A stretch of DNA of 64,000 nucleotides, from assembly GCA_947172415.1 (NCBI GenBank), contig OX359196.1:126501-190500 (forward strand). The letters run 5' to 3'. The notes below the pieces were generated by a model. That model was given only the letters and a program-made list of their open reading frames with translations. It was not told the origin of the DNA and did not search any database. Shown here piece after piece: positions 12,657 to 24,600 of this stretch. Origin of the DNA: Chondrosia reniformis. Its lineage: Eukaryota; Porifera; Demospongiae; Chondrillida; Chondrillidae. Position numbers and translations under genes: made by a program. Numbering within the stretch: position 1 is the first letter of the stretch; the number at the start of each line of letters is the position of its first letter.

Positions 12657-15600
12657 TTAAAATTTCAAGCTTGTTAACTTATTGAAAAGGTTCCCTAAGC
12701 TACCAGAAGGTCCTTCATTATTGGGTTGTATGGAGCACTTGTACACAGACAACACCAAATCTCTAACAGACAGTAATCTCTCTCTTCTCCCAGAGGGGGT
12801 GTGGCTCAGAGATGACCTTTGACCTTTACTTGCTGGTGGATTGTCCTGATGTATTCCATTGGGAATTTCCCCATTTCTGGGCTGCTCATGAGGACTGAGA
12901 GAGCTGGAGAGAAGACTTGCTACGGGAGCATCTGAGACAGACAGCACCTGCCAACTGAAGAATGAGTTCTATTGAGTTAAGCTAGCACCAGGAAGGTTAA
13001 AGCATGACTATTCACAAACAGTTAATAGACAGATAAGTATATCTTGTCAGGATCCAATAAAATTGAATATAAAACCAATTAATGTCTGATTGTACAGTAT
13101 GATGCATACGTACCTGCCTACTGAGTCATCCATCTAAAACGAGAGAAAGGTCTGGTAAACTCTACACGTGTTGAAATGTAGTACATTAACTCACTTCATT
13201 CTCCTGTCTCTTGTTGTCGATGGTGAGGGGTGCGGCTACAGTATGCTCAGCTGCGTCTTCCCTACACAGGACAGTGGTAAGGTCCTCCATAGAAGAGTCT
13301 GAACCTGATGTATGGGAGACCCTCCTTCTGCTGGAAGAAGTGTCTACAGCAGTAGTAAGAGTTGCCATAGCAACCTCATATGTACACACAGTCTATCACT
13401 CAAGTACTAGAAGCTAATATGACATACACACTTACCAAAAACTGTATGTCTGTCTAGCCCAACCGATACATTCAAAGCTGCACTATAAAACAGAATGTAT
13501 TCCATTCATAAGTGAAAGGTTAAAGGTGAAAGTTCAGAAGACTGTAGTCACCTTTCTCTTTGAGGAACATTACATTCAAAGTTTGAGTCACAAATGTACT
13601 TCAGAAAATCAAAGCAAAAATAGAGAATATCTTCACCACGAGATAGTCTATCACTTAACTGGTGGCTACAAGTCAAGTAGTCCAGAGGGAGAGGGAGAGG
13701 GAGAGGGAGGAGAGGGAGAGGGAGAGGGAGGAGAGGGAGAGGGAGAGAGAGGGAGAGGGAGAGGGAGAGGGAGGAGAGGGAGAGGGAGAGAGAGGGAGAG
13801 GGAGAGGGAGAGGGAGAGAGGGAGAGGGAGAGGGAGGGAGAGGGAGAGGGAGAGGGAGAGGGAGAGGGAGAGGGAGAGGGAGAGGGAGAGGAAGAGGGAG
13901 TTGGGTTGGATGGGTAACTTTGAGTACAATTGCTGCTAATACTGACCCAAACAGAAACCAGTCATAGGCAATTGTGTAGTACGCAATCTCTGGTGGAGTA
14001 AGGGTCTTGTGAACTAGTCCATCCTACATACGGAGCAGACATCTTGTCAGCATGCCTCTGGTTAATGGACACGCTGTTTGAAGAGAGATATAGAGCTGTT
14101 CTACATGCACTCAATAACTTACCGCCCACAGGGACAACCTGAGTAGAGAAGTAAAGAGAGGAGTTCTATCCCAACCAGAAATGCAATGTATAAGCAGGCC
14201 TCCAGAATCTACAGAAAAGGGAGAATCACAAACATTCACACTTTGTGTGAAATGAATGGAATGAGCCCTCTCAGCATTCCAGCAGGACTGACCTGACGAC
14301 AGGTGTGCCAGCATGACCCGGAGGTAGTTCTGGGTGATCTCAACGAGGTCCCACTGATGGTGCTGGAGAGGGTCAATGTCGGCCGGAAGGGTCACCGAAG
14401 GTGGGAGGCTTAATTCCGCATCTACCTCAGACTGTCAAACGGCAAGTGCCAACCAATAATACATATGAAATATCAAGTGATAATCAAACCACAAGTAACC
14501 ATTTTCAAATGTCATGAAAAGGGAAAAACATAAAAGAAGTATTTGTTGGGAATCAAACATAGGACAGTCAGTTATGACCACCAGTGCCTCTGCCACTGAG
14601 GTACAATTGTCACAGCAATGTTCTCAGTGTTCTCCCTAGGCCCTTTCAGCCTTCATCTTGGTCTATAATGTTCATGTTTCAACCTCTTATACTAACATCA
14701 CTTCTAACCTGGTTCCAGTTGAATTTGAGGTTCTCTGCTTTGTATCCTTTGGACTTGTAGTCTCTGAAGAACTCACAGCCGGGATAGGGCATGGAGGCTA
14801 TGGCAAAGTCACAGTATCTCTGACTTCGATCCACCTTCTCTGACGAAGAGACACTAACAATTGGAGACACAGAGTGAAATATGAGATCCGTAAGAGAAGC
14901 AGCTAGCAGGGTTTGGGGGTGGGGCAGGGGACATTTGCTCCATCTTTAATACAAATACCCTCCTTGAATAAAGTCAAATTGCCAAATTTTAATAGCAAAC
15001 AAATGTATAGAACTATAATGTAATATAACTTGTCCACTTGTGATATTTTCTAAAAGAAACCTCACTTAACTGGTTATACTTCCAAACACGGCCTACGTGT
15101 GACTATAACTTGAACTCACGCTATGCCGTATTTTATCTTTTTATTTTCAACCATCAAATCTGCAATCATCTTAACATGAAGCGTCTTTAGCAGTTTGATG
15201 TCCTGTAATCTGGTCTTAGTCAATACATCTTCCTCCCTACACAATGTGTACAGAAATGGAGGCAAGTAGTACCACCTCATACTATGTTTTGCTAATATAT
15301 TTACAGCAATATGTCATGTTGGCTATCAAATTCCATATTCTGTCTCTTTCTGCATACTTGCTAACTACTTTATAGCACACTCACACTTCACTGGTTGCCT
15401 TCTGAGATGATGTTCTTGATGGAGGATCTTGTCTAGTGTGAAATGTTGAGGCGACATTGCTCCGTCCATTCGGACCTCCACTACCTGGTATCTGGTAATT
15501 CCATATGCCTAAAAGAAAAGAGAAGAATTGTCTTCTCTAAATAAACCCTCTCTTCATCTCCCCCTTCCCACCTCCATCCCTCCCCCCCTCCACCCCTCCC

Positions 15601-17599
15601 CTTCCTCTTCTCCCTCCTCCACCCCTCCCCCTCCTCTTCTCCCTCCTCCACCCCTCCCCCTCCTCTTCTCTCTCCTCCACCCTGCCCCCTCCTCTTCTCT
15701 CTCCTCCACCCCGCCCCCTCCTCTTCTCTCTCCTCCACCCCGCCCCCTCCTCTTCTCTCTCCTCCACCCCGCCCCCTCCTCTTCTCTCTCCTCCACCCCG
15801 CCCCCTCCTCTTCTCTCTCCTCCACCCCCCCCCTCCTCTTCTCTCTCCTCCACCCCGCCCCCTCCTCTTCTCTCTCCTCCACCCACCCCCCCCACTTACT
15901 TGCAAGCCAATCGTAGCCCTGCCTACTGCACAACTCAGCATAGGTGGCCAGTGTTGCCGAGCGACAGATGTGGGTGTGGCCTTGGAGCAATATAACTGGG
16001 ACAACAAATCGAGACCGACATCGTGCGGTCCGAGACACCACAAACATTTCTCTGAGAACATTCAAGTCATCTACACCAGGAGGACTGCAGACAATCAGAC
16101 ATCACATGACATCACATGACATCACACTTGCAAAGGTATACTGTACATAGGTATATAAAGTATGCAGTGGACAGTGAGCTTCTAGTATTCGGCAGACTTC
16201 ATTTGATTGCTTATAATACTTCATTAGATTGAGACTACAGTCAAATTCAAGAAGTACATACTCATGTATTGAGAACACTTGGTTTCATATTAACATTACT
16301 CAATATTGTAATGCATATAAAGTTTATTATCGATCAAGTACCTTGCTTAATAAGTACTTTTCCATATTCCCCTATTGGTACGTACTATCAGAGTTTGACT
16401 GTATCTTTTAGATGGTACATATTTTGACTCTTTGAGAGTCTAAAATGTAATTTGTCTTGGTAAATCTTCTGGCCAGACCCCGAGGGTCGAAATCGAATCA
16501 GAAGATTTACCAAGACAAACTGCGTTTTTAGACGCTCAAAGAGTCGAAAGATGTATCATCTAAAATATAAGTTTGACGCAATTAGAAGAAATCCTTATTC
16601 TATTAGTTTGACTGTAGTTAACAATATCTCCCGGTCACATGAGGCGGGATGCACAACTCACTGTCGTATCATTGCTGTGTTGGGCACATCTTTCTCATGT
16701 ATTGGTACAAGAAGTTCTGAGGGATAATGGTTGCACAACACACCATTGTCATTCCTAACAGTCTAAAGGTCAGAGAAAGGTCAGAGTACATATCTCAAGA
16801 GCATCTATAGAAGATTCATATCCTCATCATTGAACTCTGGATATTACCCCTGCCCACTCATGTCCCCTGAGGAGTGCAATGAGCTAATGGGCGGAACCAA
16901 AGTTCACTTGATGGGAACCAGAGTCTCCCCCTAGCCACTCAAAAAGATTCATGTTAGCAACAATTGCAAGCAAGGAAGAAGCACATGTTAACATGTCTGT
17001 ATGAATGAATCAAACCACAAGTTATTAGAATCATTCTCAAATGTCATGAAAATGGAACACCACGAAAGAAGCAATTGCTGGGTATCAAACATAGGACAGC
17101 TGGTTATGACCACCAGTGCTCTGCCACTGAGCTACAATTAACACACAGCTGTGACATTCACAGACCAGTGAATTGGACTTACATTGAACTCGTAGTCTTT
17201 TCCTAACAAGTGAAAACATCTCTTTAAAACAATTTCACTCTACATCAACAAAAAGATATAAGTAAAAGTACAGTATGTAATGATTAATTAGAGAACGTCA
17301 CGTGGTCTACCTTAATGCCTTATTAGGACAACAGCTCCTATATGCGTCGTTAGTTTAGCCAAAGTGTTATTTTGCGATTAATACAACCACAGTTTGTGGC
17401 TTACCTTGTTACCCGAAGTTGCAGTTCTGTAGTTGTGAGAGCAAAAATACTCGAGCAGTTCACAGATACATTCTGTCGTGACGACCGACCCGTCCCAACT
17501 CTTCCTAGCTCCCTTAAAGCCTTCCCACACTTCTTCCTGATCGATAAGTACTTCGTCCATCTCTCGATTGTCTTCAACTGAAGACGACGCTGTTGCCAT
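12657..17599 (-). CDS. MTMR14: MTMR14 (Jumpy) phosphoinositide 3-phosphatase homologue
   Basis: Fifteen exons join in phase to 613 residues: 17599-17405, 17239-17183, 16762-16662, 16084-15900, 15508-15385, 15236-15120, 14853-14709, 14431-14293, 14208-14123, 14023-13947, 13653-13552, 13482-13436, 13343-13195, 13133-13114, 12954-12657. The CX5R active site is HCISGWDRTPLF (Cys 363, Arg 369), diagnostic of MTMR14 within the myotubularin family. Other landmarks are ARCRSRFVVPVIL, HICRSATLA, DLMVENKK, PYPGCEFF, YDWFLFG and a C-terminal SWQ plus SGSLGNLF segment. Known family role: removes the 3-phosphate from PI3P and PI(3,5)P2 and restrains autophagy. Human MTMR14 is about 650 residues, so this looks full length. 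One exon is only 20 nt. Introns carry two SINE copies and two minisatellites. Confidence 0.95.
13684..13904. repeat. Purine (GAGAGG)n minisatellite
   Basis: Almost pure G/A tract on the plus strand in an MTMR14 intron. It produces long Arg/Glu/Gly or Ser/Leu/Pro frames that are not genes. Confidence 0.9.
14481..14621 (-). mobile_element. tRNA-derived SINE, copy 2
   Basis: Same element as at 7499, with the body CAAATGTCATGAAAA that is also in copy 3. It lies in an MTMR14 intron in the gene's sense orientation. The A-box-like region is slightly degenerate here. Confidence 0.72.
15547..15898. repeat. CT-rich minisatellite, about 36-bp unit
   Basis: Units of CTCCTCTTCTCTCTCCTCC plus CACCCCGCCCC repeated about nine times, directly abutting an MTMR14 splice donor (15899). 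Confidence 0.9.
16411..16563. mobile_element. Foldback element with GACCC..GGGTCGAAA centre, copy 1
   Basis: Arms GACTCTTTGAG..TTGTCTTGGTAAATCTTCT and their reverse complements flank a central AGACCCCGAGGGTCGAAAT. The centre matches, in inverse orientation, that of the element at 40355, which points to one family. Lies in an MTMR14 intron; no open frame. Confidence 0.65.
17006..17150 (-). mobile_element. tRNA-derived SINE, copy 3
   Basis: Third copy, in an MTMR14 intron. Head GTAGCTCAGTGGCAGAGCAC and the CATAACCAGCTGTCC region match copy 1; body CAAATGTCATGAAAA matches copy 2. Confidence 0.75.
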
Positions 17600-18043
17600 C
17601 GATTACAACTCGAGTATTTCAAAATTAGCTAAAATGGCCGTTCGTATTATAATGATATTCATGAGGTGTGACAACCGATTGTACATGCAAATAGTATTAT
17701 CGCATCCTATATTCGCTACACTGTATGTATGCGCATAGAGCACTCGGCGACTAGCACTTGTAAACAAGTAATACTACACTATGCTACAACCAGTTTCACC
17801 CATTTAATCACAAACCATCGGTTATTGTCACTTTTGACATGCAGCACATGTGAAATGAACTAATATATCCACATACATATCTACATGTAATTATTTATAC
17901 AAGTAGATTGATGTATATAACTGATGAAATGAAATATACAAACATGTATTTGGTAGAGCTTTAAACTGTCAGTGTTCATTCACAGCTGACACTTCTTGAT
18001 GTCCTCTGAGGGAGTTTCACATCTCCACTGCATTCTTGCAAAA
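17600..18043. promoter_or_regulatory. MTMR14 promoter region, with AAAATGGCCG motif
   Basis: Gap between the RYBP stop codon and the MTMR14 start codon (both minus). AAAATGGCCG at 17631-17640 is a YY1-like motif of the kind repeated at other starts in the window. The remainder is AT-rich with no exon seen. Confidence 0.5.
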
Positions 18044-19094
18044 CTAGTGATATTCTGTAATACGGGCTACAATACCTTTGTAGTTCACGTCAACAGAAAC
18101 TCCAGATTGATAGTTGAGGTCCGGAATACGTGGCCTACGTAATAAACAGTAACCAGAAATGTCCTCTATCTAGACCAAACCACAAGTGTCCTCTATCTGG
18201 ACCTAACCACAAGTGTCCTCTATCTGGACCTAACCACAAGTGTCCTCTATCTAGACCAAACCACAAGTGTCCTCTATCTGGACCAAACCACAAGTGTCCT
18301 CTATCTGGACCAAACCACAAGTGTCCTCTATCTGGACCAAACCACAAGTGTTCTCTATCTAGACCTAACCACAAGTGTCCTCTATCTGGACCTAACCACA
18401 AGTGTCCTCTATCTAGATCAACCACAAGTGTCCTCTATCTAGACCTAACCACAAGTGTCCTCTATCTAGATCAACCACAAGTGTCCTCTATCTAGACCTA
18501 ACCACAAGTGTCCGCTATCTAGACCTAACCACAAGTGTCCGCTATCTAGACCTAACCAGAAATGTCTTCTATCTAGATCAACCACAAGTGTCCTCTATCT
18601 AGACCTAACCACAAGTGACCTCTATCTAGACCTAACCACAAGTGTCCTCAATCTAGAAGTGACAGCCTACCATTGCTGGCCATTGGGTTTGATTGGACGA
18701 GTTTTTCCTTTAAGTTTTCTCTTTTGCCTTTGGATAATGATTCTCTGCTGTGTGGGGGAGGAGGGAGGGTCCGGAGACACTGAACGCGACGACGACGCTG
18801 AGACCTGCTTTTCTGGTCGGGAGGGACCACCTTCAGTCAAATTGTAAAACTCTGTTACGTGTGGCTGCAATCTAACGGGAAACAGACGCGCAATCGGCTG
18901 ATATACAACACTACATAATGCGATACTAAGTAGATACAATAGATGACCTTCCAATAGACTGTCGGGAATTAGTCTCACTTGGCCTGTCTGGTAGAGGTGC
19001 CTCTTGACGCGGAGCACATGGAGCACTTGAAGGAGCTCTGCTTGTTAATGTAAGTACAGAACGGACAGTCCCATCCACCTGAACCAGAAGACAT
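18044..19094 (-). CDS. RYBP: RYBP/YAF2 homologue (Polycomb-associated zinc-finger protein)
   Basis: Three exons, 19094-18979, 18871-18671 and 18134-18044, join in phase to 135 residues. Residues 8-27 are a RanBP2-type zinc finger with W8, C10, C13, N17, C24, C27, followed by SRGTSTRQ, as in RYBP/YAF2 (KGTSTRKP). The middle is Ser/Pro and Lys-rich. The last exon encodes RPRIPDLNYQSGVSVDVNY..ARITEYH, which parallels the RYBP C-terminus (RPRLKNVD...VTV...VIITDF) that binds RING1B. Known family role: ubiquitin-binding subunit of variant Polycomb repressive complex 1. It is shorter than human RYBP (228 residues) because the central linker is reduced. The second intron is almost filled by a 27-bp minisatellite. 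Divergent from CCDC77. Confidence 0.92.
18157..18658. repeat. 27-bp minisatellite in RYBP intron 2
   Basis: About 19 tandem copies of ACCACAAGTGTCCTCTATCT plus GGACCTA/AGACCTA variants. The long frame across it (18130-18495) is not a gene. Confidence 0.93.
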
Positions 19095-19200
19095 CGCATC
19101 GCCTTTATACAACCACAAAAATGGCTGCCCAGTAGATCAAAGGGAAATTCCCTTCACGTTGTAACTAGGCGACGAATTAGCCGGGTAATTTCGATCCTAA
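19095..19200. promoter_or_regulatory. Bidirectional promoter RYBP / CCDC77 (106 bp)
   Basis: Only 106 bp separate the two divergent start codons, so both 5' UTRs and the core promoter must lie here or overlap. AAAATGGCTG at 19117-19126 resembles a YY1 site. No TATA box. Confidence 0.65.
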
Positions 19201-21450
19201 ATGGATTCTCCTTCAAGATCACCACAGAAATCCTCAAATGTGAGCCAATTAAACGATACATCACCTCTGCCATCTATAAACGAGCGACTGGGCCACTTAC
19301 GTCCCTCCAAGGAACTGCTCGAGTATTACAGACTAAAAATAGCAGAGTTTGACGACGAGTACGAGGCACTATCGAGGAAGCTTGACCTTTACAAGTGTAC
19401 CTACGAGGATCAGGTGAGGAGACCTTGCGTTTCTGGTTTGCATTAAATTGTTATTAGGTCACTGTAGAATATACACACGTCCTCGCGAATATTGCAGAAA
19501 GATTTGATAGACAGACATTTAGCTCAATAGTTTAGTTGTAAAGCATTGAACACTCGCAGCTGTTAAACACTTTGCAATATACATATCTGGTACTATGTTC
19601 ATTGTTGGTAGGTCCAATGGAGATATACAGAGAGGTCCCTCCACATATAATATAGGTTTAGCCTTATTAAAATGCCTACAACTAGGAATAACCCAACTAA
19701 GGTATAACCCAAGACAGCGCTTCCTATATATTACATTCTACAGTAAAGGCCTATAGGCCTATAGGGAACTACGTAATTTTAGTGAGTTTGGGTTGGGATA
19801 CAAGAGGGAACTACGTACATGGAGATACGTATATCCCTCCTCATACAAAGTGTATAAAATATATATACATAGTACATCTATTCTACAGTAAAGGCCTATA
19901 GGGAACTACGTACATAAGTGTAGTGAGGATACAAGAGTCTTTTCTTATTCTTCTGCTCCAGACAGAGTGTTGGAGTGTGTTTGTCTAAAAGTTTAGTTAT
20001 TCCATTTAGTGCCCTCCTCTTGTCTGTTAGCACAAACATGAGTGGGAGATGAGGCAGAGAGAAGAAGAGATAGCAGAACTGCAGAAGGCACTCAGCGACA
20101 TGCAAGTGTACCTCTTTCAAGAGCGTGAACATGTCCTCCGACTTTATTCTGAGAACGACAGATTGAAGATCAGAGAACTTGAAGATAGAAAAAAGATTCA
20201 ACATCTTCTCTCACTGACCCAACCAGTCTGTTCGGAGATAACCTATTTTCACAAGGAACCGCATAGCAAAGTGCTAGTCAACCAGTACAAACCACATCAA
20301 AGGAAAGAGAAACCATATCAAAGGGAAGCTGGAGAGGAGGGTGGATCAGATGGAGAGGAGGGGACGGCTAACGGAAGGGGGCCTGGTGGGCACAAACATA
20401 TTCACATCTCCAAAACCAGACATAAGAAGGTTGTTAGTAAGAAGGAGGACAGCGAGGGGTCTGAACCGGATATAGACCAGGAGACCATGGTGCTGACGGT
20501 GTCCTCCCTCAAGGCCCAATTGGAGGAGCAGACCAGACTATGTAGGGACCAGGTGGATGGACTGCTGGAGGACAGACGTGTGCAGCAAGAGGAGTACCAG
20601 GCAAAGGAGGAGAGAGACAAGGCACAGATAAGAGGCTTAATGGAGAGACTGCAGAATGCCCAGAGCCTTCTCTACCAGAGCACCAAGGACTATCTGGATC
20701 TCAAGTATGAGCTGAGAACGAGGGAGAGAGGCTGGATGGCAGAAAAGGACAAGCTACTGAGGAAGATGGACGCATACAAGCAGCAGGTTGACGAGAGTCA
20801 GGGTATAGACCCAGTGCTGGGGATGAGCTTTGCTGAGCCGTCAGAGGAGAGTGGTGCCACCAGAGCAACTGTCAACCAGTTGAAACTGCAGCTGCAACAA
20901 GTGCAACAGTTGGCAGAGAACTATCGCGAGCAATGTGTCAAGATGGAGGACGAAGTGTGTCAGCTGAGAGAAGAGGTGGAGGCCTCGAGAGAGCTCTTTA
21001 AGGAGAAAGCATCAAAAGCTGTAAAGCGTCTTGAAGTAGTAAATACTCGTTACAACACTCTTGAAAAGAGAAGAGACTTGGAAATTCAAGGCTACAAAGC
21101 AGATATAAAGATGCTTCGAAAGAGATTGGGTGAATTAGAAAAACAGCTCTACAAAGTAAGTGTTCCTGTTCATGACAATATATCAGGTTATGTGGACGTC
21201 CGGTGATGTACCATAGTATACACTGCCCATATATGGCATCAATGGGATATCATCACTACACAGGACTGCAAATGGTGCATGTATTTCCATTCTGCAGTTG
21301 ACACTGAGCATGAGCGGAGCACAAGACACAGAAGTGCTTTCCGCCGTCAAGAAAACAACTGCCAACACTCGCCGGCTCCTCGGGGACCTGCAGCACCTCA
21401 AAACTAAAGTGTATGGGATGGAGAAGAAAGTGTTGACTGTTCACAACTAA
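19201..21450 (+). CDS. CCDC77: CCDC77 centrosomal coiled-coil protein homologue
   Basis: Three exons, 19201-19413, 20031-21155 and 21298-21450, join in phase to 496 residues; human CCDC77 is 488. Landmarks are HLRPSKELLEYY, REEEIAELQKALSDMQV, FQEREHVLRLYSENDRL, IRELEDRKKIQ, EQTRLCRDQVDGL and a C-terminal coiled coil ending LKTKVYGMEKKV. The match to the CCDC77 family is near-verbatim in the 20060-20220 block. Most of the protein is predicted coiled coil from the heptad-like Leu/Glu/Lys pattern. Known as a centrosome-associated protein; no enzymatic motif. Intron 1 contains two copies of an AAAGGCCTATAGG..GGAACTACGTA motif (19743, 19889). The next gene starts 162 bp downstream on the same strand. 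Confidence 0.95.
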
Positions 21451-21612
21451 ACGAACCGCTCCCACGCATACAATTTATTTACATTTTCCTGATATGGTCG
21501 TGTGTGATTATTGAAGGAATGCTTGTGTAAATTGTACTTCCGATGAACGCTATAGGATAGCTTGCAGGCTTGACATTGCCAAGATCTTCGAAAGGCGTTA
21601 CTTGACCTGGCG

Positions 21613-24600
21613 ATGGAGTTGGCGATGTATTTGTCTACTTTAATCGCAACCTTCCTTTTGTTTCGAACGCATGTCGGAAAGGCTGGTGAGTGGAGACGAG
21701 TAGCGGATTGCAGAAAGTAATAATTATATGTAAATGTCTGCATTCGGTAGAGTTCTCCCAGGAGCTGTATAAAGGCGTGTTGAGGGAGGACGATTCAGCC
21801 AATAAAACAGTCGCAAGGATAATCTTTAGTGGAGAGGATTCCATCCATCTGGCAGGAGTGCGCAGTGATCACTTTCAAATGGAGGAACTGGGCGATGGTA
21901 GCCGAGAGGTACGATCGGTGGAGGCGCTGGAAGCGATGGAGTACCTAATAACCTTGGTCGCTCTACCTACGCTCCAGTTTGCGTATGTACAAGTTAAAGT
22001 GAAGGCAGTCAGTAAGGGAATAGAGCACCTATAATAGCTATCTAGTGTATTGTCACTGTAGATATCACTGCTAGTATACTGCTAGTATACTGCTAGTATA
22101 CTGCTCCGTGTATACGACATTTAGCTTATACAAAAAAGTACAGATACTGTAACTTACAGAAGTTTAAGTGGGTGAACATGACATTTCTAACACTACCTTG
22201 CCCACACTTGCTTGCTTGAAATAAAACATTCTGTCAGTTGCAACTATTTGTTACCTCCAACTGCCAGTGGACGTGTGCCAGCGACAGGTATTTGGTGCGT
22301 GCAGTCAGGCCTGTACTGAGGACCCACTTCTGGACACTGGATACTACTGCTCTTGTATTGATGGATACACACTACAACAAAATGGCTACATCTGCCGAGC
22401 CAATGGTGAGTGGGAGGAGAAACCATCTACATTAGTAACTTGTTAAAACTTTACCTTTTCCTATCCACTTAAAGGTGAATGCTATTTATAAATGTTTCGT
22501 GCCTTCGTTCCATGCACATACATATATACGTATCTACGCATATGCACATAGAATACATATATAGAATACATATATAGAATATATAATATAGAATATATAA
22601 AAATGTGCATTCTCTTGGAGCTTAGGATGAGGAGGGGAGACTCTTAATTCTCCTCTTCACTGCCTCACTGACTGTCCCATCTTGTCCTCCACCAGATCCT
22701 CACGTCAGCTATCTGGTCGCCACAGAGGAGGGGCTAGTGCAGTATAACACTTGGACTGAAGCGACCAAGTTGATCAGAGCTATGGAGGACGGTATAACTG
22801 CCCTAGCTCATTCTTCTGCTAATCATGTAAGACCTTTCAACCAGAAGAGGGAGAAATGTAATTTCATATCTTTTGTCTCTCTGTACAGGTGGCATTTGTG
22901 GCAACTGGGAATGCCATATTTGGTGTTACATTTTATGGTACACTAACTCAGACCTATTTCAGCGATCCATCCCTTCCAAATGGTGAGGCAGTCTTGTATA
23001 TACAGTATTATAAATATTCAAACATATAAAGACATGCTATTCCATTGGAGAACACTCCACTGCATCTCTATTTGGGTGTCAGATGAGGTCATAGGATGGC
23101 ATTTGTACTTAATGGTATTTGAAGGGGGCGTGTTGTGCTATCTGTGTGGGTCAGTGTAATACAAAGGCTTCTGAGATGCCTAGTCCTTAGTTAAGAATAT
23201 CCCTTCAGTGAGAGATATGGAGGTGGACATAGACATGACTTGCATCATATCTGCAGGCTTATGTGTGTGTATCTAAATATGGTTCCTTTGAAGTCCTTTG
23301 CTCAACTGCTGAACTGTACTTAGATGCTATGTTTCATTAAATGAACTGTTGTAGTAAATAGTGTATTTGAGCAGTTTAATATTTTCATTTTATAATGTGA
23401 ATTACTTGAATTACATTATTAACAAAAGTGTATTTGATATGTTAGGAAAGCTCAGCATTTCAACTCATAAATACAATTTCCTAATTCTCTGATTAATCAG
23501 ACAAATATATTCTTTTGAATTGCCACTATACATTATATGAACAATCTAGACTAGATCTAGACCATCTTCCAAAACATTATGGTTAACATGTCTATGAAGC
23601 TAAGGAAGTAAAAATACTTAAAAACACAATCCTCTTTGACTAGTCACTTGGGGCAAATCTAAAGAGCCTTGGATGAGGATGTCGTTGGTCTTCTTCTCCT
23701 ACTTCCTCTACTGGGCCATGTATTGAATATTGTATATATTCCCTTTCAGATGACATTCATGAGATGGTATATGACTGGATCAACAGAATACTCTTTTTCA
23801 GTTCCAAATCTCAAAATACATTATTTGGATTGCAAATTGACCAAAGCAACTCTCTTCCCATTGAGATGGTCATTCTGCCAGAAGGCAGCTTAAAAGGCCT
23901 TGCCATTAGCCCCTCTACAAAGTAAGCTTCATCCACAATACAAGCTACGTATACTGGTCCTTTATACTCATTGAAGAATGTGAGTGTCAGTATGTGTTAT
24001 GGAGATTGAGATTTGATAACATTGTCTGCCTCTCTGATAGTGAATTGTTTTGGTCAAATGAAGGGGGCGGGGCTAAGCTCTACAAGATGGAGTATGATTC
24101 CTCCAGTTTGACTGTCCTGAACACAGTTTTACTGTTGACTGACCCATCAGGGGTGGGGGGAATGACAGCCGATCTTGTCCAACAGAGGCTGTACTTGAGC
24201 TCAGCAAATGGAACCATTTTCTCTGTGACTTTTGATGGCAACGATAATCAAGTTTTGTTTGAAGTTGCTGACACTTCTCTGCTAACTAAACTGGATGTCT
24301 TTGAAGACTTTGTGTACACTATAGTGCCATCGTCCTCCAGTGTACTGAGACTGGACAAGTTTGACAGAAATGGTAAACCTGACTGTCACATGACCACCAT
24401 ATGACTGTCACATGACCACCACATGACTGTCACATGACCACCATATGACTGTCACATGACCACCACATGACCACCATATGACTGTCACATGACCACCATA
24501 TGACTGTCACATGACCACCACATGACTGTCACATGACCACCATATGACTGTCACATGACCACCACATGACCACCACATGACCACCACATGACCACCACAT

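Noticed and set aside
13526-13967. Long Arg/Glu/Gly and Ser/Leu/Pro open frames
   Set aside because: Entirely explained by the GA-rich minisatellite inside an MTMR14 intron; flanking exons splice in phase without it.
15481-16065. Glycine/arginine-rich frame of 194 residues on the minus strand
   Set aside because: Its first part is a true MTMR14 exon, but the rest is read-through into the CT-rich minisatellite after the donor at 15899.
18130-18495. 121-residue frame of NHKCPLSGP repeats
   Set aside because: Pure 27-bp minisatellite in a RYBP intron; no start context, no splice partner in phase.
18157-18658. Regular repeat array considered as a CRISPR array
   Set aside because: Units are contiguous with no unique spacers and this is an animal nuclear intron; the same applies to the other arrays.
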